A stretch of DNA of 64,000 nt. Origin: Paramecium pentaurelia. Its lineage: Eukaryota; Ciliophora; Oligohymenophorea; Peniculida; Parameciidae. The stretch covers positions 1 to 64,000 of the forward strand of contig CAJJDO010000132.1 of assembly GCA_905183005.1 (NCBI GenBank), given 5' to 3'. Numbering within the stretch: the first letter of the stretch is position 1; each line of letters begins with the position of its first letter. The position numbers and the translations under genes were made by a program. The notes beneath the pieces are model-generated. The model was not told the DNA's origin. It was given only the letters and a program-made list of their open reading frames with translations, and ran no database searches. Below are positions 23,837 through 34,701 of this stretch, piece by piece.

Positions 23837-26684
23837 ATGATAACATTTACTTCTTCAAAAAGTAGATTCTCATTATATTATTTGGAGGAGAGTGAGAAGT
23901 ATTTATAGGATTTATCAGCAAAGGTTAGATAAATAAATATGTTAAAAGGAGAGGAAAGGTATATAATTATATTGCTAATATTTAGATTGGAAAGAGGAAA
24001 GGTTCACATATGTTCTAGGACTTTGATTTTTGAGCCAGAGAAATAAGAATTACCTATTTAGAAATTATTCTATCGAATGATTACAACACCAATTAAGCAA
24101 ACTAACTTTATTAGTTTTAGGATTAAGAGGATTGTTGAGATTTTTACTTAAGGTCCTCCTTCACCTTATATCTATTAAGATGATGTGGATTTTGAAATTC
24201 AAATAGAACCATTATTTGATAATGTCAAAGTTGTTAATGATTTGATAGAGAAAATATAATAGATTAATCAATAGAAACATGATGTGGAAAGTGAAGTAGA
24301 GAAATTGGATTCTGAGAAATTGCAAAAAGCACGATTTAATATGAGTTTTGTAGAATCTGTTAGTGAGAAACCTTTAATCTAGAAGGAGATGCTTGTAAGA
24401 AGAATTATGCCATTAATATAAACTAAAGGTATTGGATATATATATATATAATTAGGAATTATGTATATCACTAATAAGATTATTTATTTTCAACCGTTCT
24501 TTAAGATCACTTTAAAACCATGTAAGAAGATTTCGATTGAATAAATCAAGGTTTTATATAAGCGAAGATTTGAATTACTTGATATTGGATTGGAGATCAT
24601 TATGAAGAGTGGAAAGACCATTTATTATGCATTTGAGAATCAAGAAAGGATGGAGGAAGTGTACAAAGTGCTTATTGGTATATGTGTTTATTGATTTAGT
24701 TTAGGAAAGGTGACTATAGAGGCAGAAACTAGTTTAGAGAAGATCCAATATCTATGGTAAAGTGGATAAATATCAAATTTTGAGTATTTAATGCGTTTGA
24801 ATTAAGCTGGCAATCGAAGCTCTAGTGATTTAACTCAATATCCAGTATTTCCCTTAATCATTGTTGATTATGAGTCATGTGAATTAAATCTTAATGATTC
24901 TGCAACTTTTAGGGATTTAAAGAAACCAATAGGAGCATTGAATGAGAAAAGATTGTAAGAATTCAAAAAGAGATATGAAGAAATGCCACCTCCAAAGTTT
25001 CTTTATGGTACACATTATTCAACTCCAGGATATGTGATAGGATATTTAGTGAGATAGAAACCATAATATATGTTAAAATTATAATCAGGTAAATTTGATA
25101 AACCTGATCGATTATTCAAAAGTATTAAAGGTGATTTTAAGAATGTAATTAATAATCCAACATCATTGAAAGAATTGATACCTGAATTCTTTATAGAAGA
25201 TGACTCATTTTTAGTTAATAAATTGAATTTGGATCTTGGAGTAAGATAAAATTAAAAGAAAGTTGGTGATGTGAAATTACCAAAATGGGCTAAAAGTGCT
25301 AAGGATTATCTTAGATTAAATAGAATGGCATTAGAAAGTGATTATGTTAGTAATGAATTGCATCATTGGATAGATTTAATATTTGGGTACAAACAAAAGG
25401 GACCTCATTCTGTTGAAGCCAATAATGGTAATGTAAATTATGATTAATTCTTATTTAGTTTTCCATTATTTAACTTATGAAGGTACAGTTCAATTGAGTT
25501 AAATGTAAGATCCCATTGAGAGATAAGCAAGTATATGTTAAATCAATGAATTTGGATAATGTCCTAAATAATTATTCAAAATCTAACATCCTCCTAAATG
25601 TGCATTAAGAGCTGGTTAGATTATGTATAAGTTTGTTGAGTAGATACCAAAATAAAAGTAAGAGGAAATTCCAATAAATGTTGATGGTTTAATGTGGGAA
25701 CATTTAGATAAGAAGGATTAATTTAGACATAAAATGATATAGAAAGTTCATAAGACGTAATAGATATATTATAAATATAATAGAAATATAACAGATTTGA
25801 TAGTATTGGAGAGAAAGAATTTATTAGTTACAATAGGTTAAGATGGATTTCTTAAGGTGATTGATTTAAAGGAATTGATTGTATTGAAATCATTTAAAGT
25901 TGATGAATTTTGTTTAAGTTGTATTGTTACTTTAAAGCAGGATGAAATATTTGCTATAGGTAGTTGGGGTTCTTAGATACATGTTTTCAATATAAATTAT
26001 GGAAGCAAAGTATAAATGGTTTAGAGATTCAATAATTCTGTTAGTTCTTTGGTATATTTAATGAAGAAGAAAACATTAATTACAGGATCATGGGATTGTT
26101 CTTTAAAGAGATTTGAGTGTTCTGAAAATCAAATAAAATAAGATAGTGAAGAAATGATTGATGATTGGGAAGCATAAATTACACATATATCAGCTACAGA
26201 AGATGAATCTATGATTGCTGTTGGTGATATTGATGGTAGAGTAATTACAATTAATACTAATAATTGGACATAACATAATCATTATGAAATTAATGGAGAG
26301 AAAATAGTCAAATCATTATTCTTTAGAAAAAGTTTATTAGTTGTTGGAGATACATAAATAAAAATGTTTAGTAATGGGAGTTAATTATTGGATTTTAAAA
26401 TAGATAAAAATAATGGATTAATAACAGATATCATTATAGATCATGATAAATATTTAATAGCATGTAAATTATATTTTATTACAAATTATGTAGGTACAAA
26501 AAAAGGATATGTGGCTGTATTTTCAATGGTATTAGAAAGTAAACTTGGATATTTATTTACTGATTTCTCTAATTAGAATGATTTGATTGGAAATTAAGAT
26601 TAATAATTTACAAAGATGATAATTAAAAATAAGACACTTATTTTAACTAGTTAGAATGGAAGTATTAATGTATTATAATATTGA
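23837..26684 (+). CDS. NSMAF-like: FAN/NSMAF homologue (GRAM-BEACH-WD40)
   Basis: ATG 23837 to TGA 26684 with four introns (23959-23985, 24429-24455, 24678-24704, 25428-25458) gives 911 aa. The N-terminal FAN-type region contains RFSLYYLEESEKY and CSRTLIFEPE, followed by a GRAM/PH-like module (YFQPFFKITLKP). The BEACH domain is unmistakable: QYPVFPLIIVDYES, FRDLKKPIGALN, KFLYGTHYSTPGYV, and HHWIDLIFGYKQKG. WD40 repeats follow (ITGSWDCSLKRFE). In animals FAN couples the p55 TNF receptor to neutral sphingomyelinase; BEACH proteins in general act in membrane traffic. Only a trafficking or scaffold role is transferable here. No frame break was found. A 108-nt ATT repeat starts 31 bp after the stop. 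Confidence 0.9.
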
Positions 26685-26715
26685 AAATATATTTATTAAG
26701 AATATTACATAATTA

Positions 26716-26828
<113 letters not shown>

Positions 26829-26830
26829 CT

Positions 26831-27875
26831 ATGTAAGTGGAAACTTATGAAAAAGGAAGAGAAGAATATTAAAGGAGATATGGAAAATTGAAGGATTATT
26901 TTTCATCTTTGAAAATCAAAGACAATTCAGAAATAACAAAATTTGATAGTTCTGATTTTGATTTAACAAAGTTGTAAAATAGATTAACTGATTAAGCAGA
27001 GAAAGAGAAATTAGATGAAAATATCATTGGATCAAAAGATATTGTTCAATAAATCAATCATGATTTCAATGTATTAATTTATGGGATTGGAAGTAAGATT
27101 GAATTACTAGAAAAAGTAATGAGAAAATTAATGGAGTATTTACATTTTTGATGTGTTTTATAGGAATAATCCATAATCGTATTTTTTTGTTATGAAAGGA
27201 TTCAAACCATTAATTAATATGAAAATGTTCCTATAAAAAATGGGTGATGTTTTGAAAATAGACTCACATATAAGAAATTCAGAATAAATTATTAAATGTA
27301 TTGAAAACACTCCTCATTCAATCATTATTATTGTACATAGTATAGATGGTCGTCATTTATTGAATGAATAATCATAAAAATTATTTGGGTAATTAAGTAA
27401 TTGTCCAAATGTTCGTATGGCTTGTAGTTTTGATAATTATCGTTATCCAATGATATGTAAGATTCAAAGAGCATTCTACTAATGTGTGCATACTAATCAA
27501 CCATATAGTTAGGAAATATTATAAATCTTTGAAGATTAGGTAGGAAAATAGAAATAAGAGGAAGGATTATGGTATGTCTTATCAAGTATGACTTAAAAAT
27601 AGAAAAACATTGTATTTTATTTTGCAGGAAAAGTATTAGAAAGCAGAGATGTATATATATTATTTATAAAATTTGAGGGATTGAATATTTAAGATTTGTA
27701 TGATGTTCTCTCAGATGAGATGATTGTATCAAGCAAAATATAATTGAAAGATAATCTTAAAGAATTGATGGATCATAAGATAATAATTGAGAAAGGTGGG
27801 AAGTACACAATGCAATATTCAAATACAATCCTATAAGAATTATCTTCAAAGTTTGATGAAGTTATAAAATAATGA
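26831..27875 (+). CDS. ORC2: Origin recognition complex subunit 2
   Basis: ATG 26831 to TGA 27875 with one 28-nt intron (27136-27163) gives 338 aa. The core matches ORC2: FNVLIYGIGSKIELLE (family LLYGxGSKxxLL), then FFVMKGFKPLINMK, IIIIVHSIDGRHLL (family LIHNLD), LSNCPNVRMACSFDNYRYP, and a C-terminal winged-helix part beginning near ELMDHKIIIEKGGKY. ORC2 is a subunit of the complex that marks replication origins and loads the MCM helicase. At 338 aa it is much shorter than fungal or animal ORC2, lacking their long N-terminal tail. The (ATT)36 tract sits directly in front of the start codon. Confidence 0.9.
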
Positions 27876-28187
27876 TATTTTGTTTTGTTTAAATGTATTT
27901 CTATCATTTATATGCATCTTGTATACTTCTAAAAGAATCTACCATATGATTTGTACATTTCTCTATTCATATTATAACTTATAATATACCCAAACATTGA
28001 TGATTGTCTTTAGTAAGTGTATCATCTTTGGAATTTAAGATTCCACAACGAATTTAACAGACACTGGTGAATCTTAAAAATAAGCCTAAAGTTTCTCTTT
28101 ATTAAATATTGTCCATAATAATATAATTCACACGTGTGAATGATGTGAAATAAAAAGACAAATGACCAGGTTTCAATAATAATTTTA
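27876..28187. other. Intergenic region upstream of SEC61A
   Basis: 312 bp without coding texture. It contains a perfect 14-bp palindrome with a CACGTG core at 28127-28140. Confidence 0.6.
28127..28140. promoter_or_regulatory. CACGTG palindrome before SEC61A
   Basis: TTCACACGTGTGAA is a perfect 14-bp palindrome ending 47 bp upstream of the SEC61A start codon. CACGTG cores are bound by bHLH and some bZIP factors in other eukaryotes. In this AT-rich DNA such a GC-containing palindrome is unlikely by chance, so a regulatory site is inferred. Confidence 0.4.
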
Positions 28188-29695
28188 ATGCCTAGCAAAA
28201 CCAAGATTCTGAATTATATGAGACCAGCAATGGCCATAATTCCAGATGTGGCTGAACCTGAAAGAAGAGTATATAATTATTCATATATAAAATTAGATTT
28301 TGTTCAAATATAGAGCTTTGTGGACTGCTATTGCAACTCTATTGTATTTAATTTGTTCATAAATTCCACTTTATGGTATTTACAAAGCATCTGCTGGAGA
28401 TCCCTTTTATTGGTTAAGAGTCATATTGGCATCAAATAGAGGAACATTGATGGAATTAGGTATTTCACCAATGGTTACAGCATCTATGATTATGTAATTA
28501 TTAGCAGGTGCAAAATTAATTGATGTTGATTAGAATGTAAAGGAAGATAAGCAACTTTATTCAGGAGCATAAAAATTATTAGGAATCTTAATTGCTTTTG
28601 GTGAAGCATTTGCATATGTTTGGTCTGGAATGTATGGTGATTTAGATAAATTGGGAGCAGGCAATGCTATTTTGATAATCATTCAATTAGTCTTCTCAGC
28701 TATTGTTATGATCATGATAGATGAATTATTATCTAAAGGATATGGTATTGGAAATTCAGGAACATCATTATTTATTGCTATTAATATTTGCGAGAATATT
28801 ATGTGGAAAGCATTCTCTCCAATAACACATAGAACTGAAATTGGTTTGGAATATGAGGGAGCAATTATTGCACTCTTTCATGGATTATTTATTAGAGATG
28901 ATAAGATAACTGCTATCTAATCAGCTATCATGAGAGATTCATTGCCTAATCTTACTAATTTATTAGCAACTGTCTTAGTTTTCATGATTGTTATCTATTT
29001 CTAAGGATTTAAAGTGGATATTCCAATCAAAAATAATAAAGTCAGAGGAGGATTAACATCTTATCCAATTAAATTGTTCTATACATCTAATATTCCAATT
29101 ATACTCTAAACTGCTTTAGTTTCTAATCTTTACTTCCTTTCATAAATCTTATATAGAAATTTCAGAGGTAATTTCTTAATTAGATTACTTGGTTATTGGT
29201 AAGAATTAGAAAATGGATAAACTGTTCCTATTGGTGGATTAGTTTATTATGTCTCACCTCCAAGATCAATTTCAGAAGCCATCTTTGATCCTATTCATAC
29301 TGTTTTATATACTGCATTCATTCTAGGAACTTGTGCAGTTTTCTCTAAGACTTGGATTGATGTGTCTGGATCATCACCAAAAGATGTATTAAAAATCTAT
29401 CTAATTATTTATAGGTTGCCAAATAACTCAAAGAATAAGATATGTAAATAGTTGGATACAGAGATTCTTCAATGAAAGATGTACTTAAAAGATATATTCC
29501 TATTGCTGCTTCTTTTGGTGGAATGTGTATTGGTGCTTTGACTATATTGGCTGATTTCTTGGGTGCAATTGGTTCAGGTATTCTTTCTTTTTAACATTTT
29601 TAGGAACTGGAATACTTTTATCAGTAACTATTATTTATGGCTATTTTGAAACTCTCAAAAAGGAAAAGGAGTAAGGTACCCTAGAATTGTTTTGA
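28188..29695 (+). CDS. SEC61A: Protein translocon subunit Sec61 alpha
   Basis: ATG 28188 to TGA 29695 with introns 28269-28296, 29386-29414 and 29578-29603 gives 474 aa, against about 476 in animals. Near-universal segments are present: DPFYWLRVILASNRGTLMEL, GISPMVTASMIMQLLAG, GYGIGNSGTSLFIA, YYVSPPRSISEA, DVSGSSPKDVAKQLKEQ and ADFLGAIGSGTGILL. Ten transmembrane helices are expected. It forms the ER channel through which nascent secretory and membrane proteins pass. This is important in a cell that fills trichocysts; a trichocyst-matrix-like gene lies 3 kb downstream, though no link is implied. A CACGTG palindrome lies just upstream. Confidence 0.97.
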
Positions 29696-29748
29696 TATTT
29701 ATCATTATATTAAATTTTATGACGTAGTATTAATAATTAAATTAAAAG

Positions 29749-30132
29749 TCATTATTATTTTGGGTTCAAAACCAATATATTATATAGCCTTCTAACAGAT
29801 ACCAAGTTATTATTGACACTTTGCTACAATAAAAAGTGTCTAGGAAACCATTTCAAAGCACTAACTCCAGCAGTCCGTATGTTATATACTGCAGATTCAG
29901 TTTCACTTTAAGTATTCATAGATTTTCTCTTTTATTCGTTATATGCTATTTTGGCCTCATGATAAGTGAGATTTAATTTTTTTGCTGCCTCTTTTAATTG
30001 CACTCCTTGGCTCAACATATCAACTAATTCCTTTTTTTATTCAGAAGGTATCGTCTTATTAGATGCTGGTACCTTCTTGATCTTTTTCATTTCTATTTCC
30101 ACCTATTTCTTGATTTCATTTAAAATGTTCAT
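29749..30132 (-). CDS. Small helix-turn-helix protein
   Basis: A single-exon ORF of 127 aa (ATG 30132, TGA 29749). A basic N-terminus is followed by a helix-turn-helix-like segment at about residues 30-70 (KKELVDMLSQGVQLKEAAKK, then LNLTYHEAKIAY). Its pattern resembles the resolvase/transposase-type HTH found in small DNA-binding proteins. Nuclear DNA binding is inferred. It could be a domesticated fragment of a transposase, but no catalytic part is present. A start further upstream was not seen. Confidence 0.6.
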
Positions 30133-30299
30133 GTTAATTTATTTAACTTTTCCCTCCTGTAATTTTGCCTAATCTACCCTCAAATTATGAAATCGAATAG
30201 TGCGAAAGTGAATAATTATGATGTAAATCATTATAAAAAAAAGAAGTACATACTACGTCATTCCATCGTTGTTTCCAACTAAATCTTAAATATATAATA

Positions 30300-30355
30300 A
30301 TTTATTATATAATAATATTAATTTATTATATAATAATTATATTAATTTATTATTT
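30300..30355. repeat. Repeated AT-rich 17-mer
   Basis: The 17-mer atttattatataataat occurs at 30300-30316 and 30321-30337, with a partial third copy at 30345-30355. It is itself partly palindromic. It lies in the 240-bp space between the start of the HTH gene and the end of the CFAP96-like gene. Confidence 0.6.
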
Positions 30356-30372
30356 AACAATAAATACTGTAA

Positions 30373-31399
30373 TCAAATATTTCCAGCTATCTCTCTCTTT
30401 ATGTTCATTTTGAAACACGATATCGTTGGATTAGGCCTACTCTTATTACCCAAATCTGAAGGCCTATCATTTGATATTCTGTTCTTACTTAAAACTATCT
30501 CTTTCCTTCTTCAAACTATATTACCTCTTAATTTCCCTCATAGGATCAGGCTTGTACTCAAAATGACCAAACAATCCATTAAATCCTTTCTTTAATCCAT
30601 TAGCTGGACGAAAAGCTGACTCATGTTTTGCTTACTTAAGATCAGGAGATTTCCTTTAACTCTAAGGTGGCATTTTAGTTTCTCCTAATATATTTTTGTC
30701 TTTTTCAAATGTATGACCTCCATTCACAGTACTTCGAAATGGTTATTCCTTCTCTTTACTCTTGCTTTCCCTTCTTGCTTTCTTTTTATTAATAATTTTA
30801 AATACTCTTTCGAAATCACTATATCTATTGTAATCATCCATCAAATATGGAATTGATTTATCCAAAACTTGACATCTTGGATTGGTTGTAACATTTCTAG
30901 GTGCAGAATATACTCTCCCATCTGATTGTTTCCTACTCTCTACCTTTTTGTAATCATAATCCTTCATATGCTAATAAGCACTGCCCATTAATTCTTTATA
31001 TCCCGATGAAGGCTTAAATGGAGCCTCTTTGTTACATAGTTTCTTTTGCTCTTTCTCATAATGAGTTAACACTTTATCAGGATCTATGTACGGATCTCCG
31101 ACGGTTGTAAAACTCAAGGGTCCAAAATAGGATGATCTAATTCTTCCAGTACGAGTAGCACATACCTTCATATTTGTAGGTTCTGTTATTGGTTTACCAT
31201 TCTCTCCTCTTTATGCTAATCATATTTATATTTAAGCATTACGTTTCTTTCTCATCTCCATACTATTGTCACCCAATCCTAAAGGTACAGGTGAAGAGAA
31301 TAGACCAAATCGTTATTTTTGTGCATTCAGTTCGGCATCTTTAAGCATTTCCTTGCGAATCAACTTAAGTTCTTGTTCTCTTTCTTAACTATTAGACAT
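30373..31399 (-). CDS. CFAP96-like: CFAP96-like (C4orf47/UPF0602) ciliary protein
   Basis: ATG 31399 to TGA 30373 with introns 31216-31242 (27 nt) and 30495-30516 (22 nt) gives 325 aa. The order matches the UPF0602 family: RFGLFSSPVPLGLGD near the N-terminus, SSYFGPLSFTTVGDPY, APFKPSSGYKE, SAPRNVTTNPRC, and a late NGLFGHFEYKPDPM. The vertebrate protein is a cilium/centrosome-associated factor (CFAP96); ciliary localisation here is inferred. The Gly/Pro-rich, disordered make-up agrees with microtubule-associated proteins of the axoneme. The second intron has an alternative of 37 nt (AAG end) that also keeps the frame. Confidence 0.7.
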
Positions 31400-32571
31400 T
31401 ATATAATAATTTATTATAAGATTAATTATATTGTACAATAATAATAGTGATTATTCTATTGTTTTTAAGTGCAGCTTTTGGTTTTTATAAAGGTTTCAAG
31501 ACTTTTATTAAGCAGGTTAACCCAAATTAAAACAACTTATTTCAAATAATTTTTTGGTAACCAGTCCATTAATCATTTATACAAAATTATAAAAAAATAA
31601 GATTGTAAATAAATGGAATTACAATGTTTCGTTAAAATATACATAAATAGATACCTAATAATGAAAGAAACATAAAAATTGAGATCAATTCTTTATGTAA
31701 GTTATTTTGTAAATAATAATTGATGATCCATTTCTAATAGACAATTAAAGATAATTTAGAGGTTGAAATTAATATAAACCATAAGATGATTTTCAGGATG
31801 GGAGAAGAACTTTTACTTTTTGGTGAATTTATATATATAATTCTAAAAGTTAAGTCTTAAGATGTAACAGACTTAGAGGTTTATCTATGATCAAGTATAA
31901 GTATTTTAATAAAATTAATACAAAATTTTATTAAAAATATTATGCTAATACTATTATAAATTGGATTTATTAATAAGTGTTTATATACCATGTTCAAAAT
32001 TGAAAAATAATCTATAATTATTGAGTGTGATTTATAAATAAATGGCGTTTTAATATCCAAATAAACTTATTAGAATGATAATTTTTATTTTTAAATAAAT
32101 ATTTTTGAAAGATACTTTTTTAGTAAGAAAATTGAAATTATTTCAATTTATTTTTAATATAACATTATATCAATAAATAAAGTTTAAATTTTGTAATATT
32201 CATAATTCGAATATAATTGCATTATTTATTAAAATTTTGTATCGAAATATTTTGACTAGTTTTCAGTGATCAATTTTAGTAGTAAGAATTGGAAAGAGTT
32301 TAAAACAATAAACAAGTGTTTATTAGAAATTGCAAATTATTTAAAAAGAACCACTATTAATAGTTTATAAGGTAAATAACCAAATAATCATTGACCTAAA
32401 AAGTAAAGATAATCAATCCAAACAAATTATAATTGCAACTATACTCTCAATCATAAAATAAAGTTGAGTAGAAAAAGTACTTCTATGTTAATTTAATGAA
32501 TTATGTATTATGAATATATAGAGAAATTAAGAGTTGGCATTTATATAATCTTTAGATTAATCATAAAAATA
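31400..32571. other. 1.2-kb gap, no gene seen
   Basis: AT-rich sequence upstream of the CFAP96-like start and downstream of the trichocyst-matrix-like gene. I looked at both strands and found neither coding texture nor a structured RNA. A long gap is unusual in the gene-dense part of the window. Confidence 0.5.
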
Positions 32572-33929
32572 TCAATCTTAACTTACACTCCTACTAAGAA
32601 TATCTTCAATGTAACATCTAACAGCATCAAATTCATTCAATAAAACATCTCTAGCCTTCCTTAATAATTTCAACTATTCCTTTCTCTCCTTTGATCTTAC
32701 TCCATAATTCACCTAAATATATAATTCCTCCTTATACTTTTGAATCTTCTTTGCATTTTTATAAATCCTAATATGATTATTTAAGATTGGCCAATCTTTA
32801 TTCACCATCCTTCTAATCCATTTATGCTGCAATAATGTGTGCTTCTACACCATCTTATTCATCATAGAGTATGGAGAGCTAAGAGAATAATGGATATAAA
32901 TTATACATACTTATAAATGTAAATAATCCAATTCTCCATTGATTTAATCCTTCACTCGTTAATGAAGGTTTTCTCTATCATCTTCAGCAGTTAATTAAAC
33001 TCTACTAGTACTATCTACTTAATCATATAATTGTTATAATAAATTAATGATAGCATTTGCTCTAACAGTGTCAATAACAGCTTCAGTTTGAGTAGAAACA
33101 GTTACAAATTCATCTTTTAATTAATTGATATTAAAAACTTATGATCTTCAAAAATGGTTCATTATTTTATAATGTCTCTTAAGCTTCAACTTAAAGATCT
33201 TTCATTTATTATAAGACATCTGTAGTAGAGAATTGATGAGAATTATCTTCATAAGTATATTATTGAACAAATGCAACATTTCTTGGACTTCTAGGTAATA
33301 ATTCTCTAATCAAATATCTAGCTCTTTTTATTAAACTACATATAGCAAATGAATCATCTCTTGTAATTTCAAAATAAGCATTCTATTTTATACTCTACAT
33401 TATTATATACTTCATGTTATCTGATTTCTTCCAATTAAATTAGAGTAGATTCATATTCATTAACAATATTTTCTTTCTCATTTATTTGAGTATCATATCT
33501 ATTGGATTCATCTTCCAATAATCTAATTGTTGCATCAATACTACTATAATCATATTATGCTTCAGCTATTTTCTCTTTCAAACTCTCTAGTTATTAATTA
33601 TCTAATATAAAATTCGTTTTTTTTTAATACATAGTTCTTAATCCTTGGTTAATTATTCTAGATCATCCTATTCATCTTAGGCTATCTATTTTTCAATAGT
33701 ATTCAATAAACTTTCGATTCTTAATAATTAGTCCTTAGTTTCTCAAAATACAAATTATATTATTACCAGAATCTTTTCTGTATTCACTTTGTATATCATT
33801 TAATACATTCATTCCGAATTTATCTTTAAACATACTATCCAAGAGAGTTTAGTCTTCTTAGGATAATTCTGTATTTTCTTTTTATGAGACAACAGCACAA
33901 ATTACCAAAAATACTATATAAAGTTTCAT
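32572..33929 (-). CDS. Trichocyst matrix-like secretory protein, one frame slip
   Basis: Starts at ATG 33929 with a signal peptide (MKLYIVFLVICAVVS) and ends at TGA 32572. Five short introns fit (33742-33766, 33383-33410, 33114-33138, 32879-32910, 32713-32737), giving about 407 aa if one base is added at a run of nine T (33617-33625; A on the coding strand). Alternating helical, Gln/Glu-rich segments include NAYFEITRDDSFAICSLIKR. The Cys-containing C-terminus (CKEDSKVNYGVRSKERKEQL) resembles trichocyst matrix proteins, which are processed and crystallise in the exocytotic organelles. Without the extra base the frame is lost, so it is either a sequencing slip or a pseudogene; the intact remainder favours a slip. 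Intron 1 would use an odd GAG acceptor. Confidence 0.7.
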
Positions 33930-34012
33930 ATTAATTATAAATGAATAATTAAGAAAATAAAACACATATTCATTATAATTTTTGATTTAAAAATTTAAAG
34001 AGAAATAAAACT

Positions 34013-34036
34013 ATATATATATATATATATATATAT
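34013..34036. repeat. (AT)12 microsatellite
   Basis: A perfect AT run between the trichocyst-matrix-like gene start and the end of the next minus-strand gene. Confidence 0.9.
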
Positions 34037-34067
34037 TAGAATAACAACAAAAAAAGTACAAAATTAG

Positions 34068-34663
34068 TCATTTTATTTCTTTATCAATATCTAGAGCTTT
34101 AGTCACTTTTTCCATTTTAGATGACTATTTAAAATCAATAACATTCTGAAATGGATTAGATAGTTATTATGATTTTGATTTCAATATTTATTTTGATTGA
34201 TTTCTATTCATCTAATATAATTTATATATTAAATAGATACCGAAAATAACAATGCATCAAAGATATCTAAATTACTTTATGGTTATTAATCTTTCTTAAG
34301 GTTTTCAACATTTTTCTTTCCAAATGATATTACATCATTCAAATATTATTGTAATATACTTATTATATCTGTAAAATCTGTAATTGATTTATTGGATTGT
34401 TGAATTGATTCAGGTAATTTTTTAATATTTATTTCTAATTTATCAGATAATGAAAATTCAAATTCAGATTTGATTGGTGTTAAATAAACACTTTATTCAA
34501 TGAAATAAGATATTAAATTTATTATTTAACTACATTTTTTATTATTCTATTTAATTCTAGGTTAAAAAAAATGTTTGAGTGTTTTTTTGAATAACCAATA
34601 TGTACTTTAGTAATTAAGATCTTTAATTAGTAATGATGCCAAATATACTACAGAATTTAACAT
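34068..34663 (-). CDS. Unknown helical protein, 188 aa
   Basis: ATG 34663 to TGA 34068 with a 29-nt intron (34212-34240) gives 188 aa. Residues about 75-140 form an amphipathic helical region (SIQQSNKSITDFTDIISILQ). The C-terminus is basic and polar. No domain recognised. It lies 38 bp downstream of the large helical gene on the same strand and could be its missing C-terminal part; however, the only intron that would join them creates TGA at the junction, so two genes are annotated. Confidence 0.55.
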
Positions 34664-34701
34664 AATAATAAACTAGGTCAAATCCTAATCTTAACATAAT
34701 T

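Noticed and set aside
32572..33929. Programmed frameshift in the trichocyst-matrix-like gene
   Set aside because: The slip lies in a nine-base homopolymer, the classic place for a sequencing error, and no stimulatory structure is seen.
34664..34701. Joining the 188-aa gene to the large helical protein
   Set aside because: The only suitable 28-nt intron creates TGA at the splice junction, so separate genes were kept.
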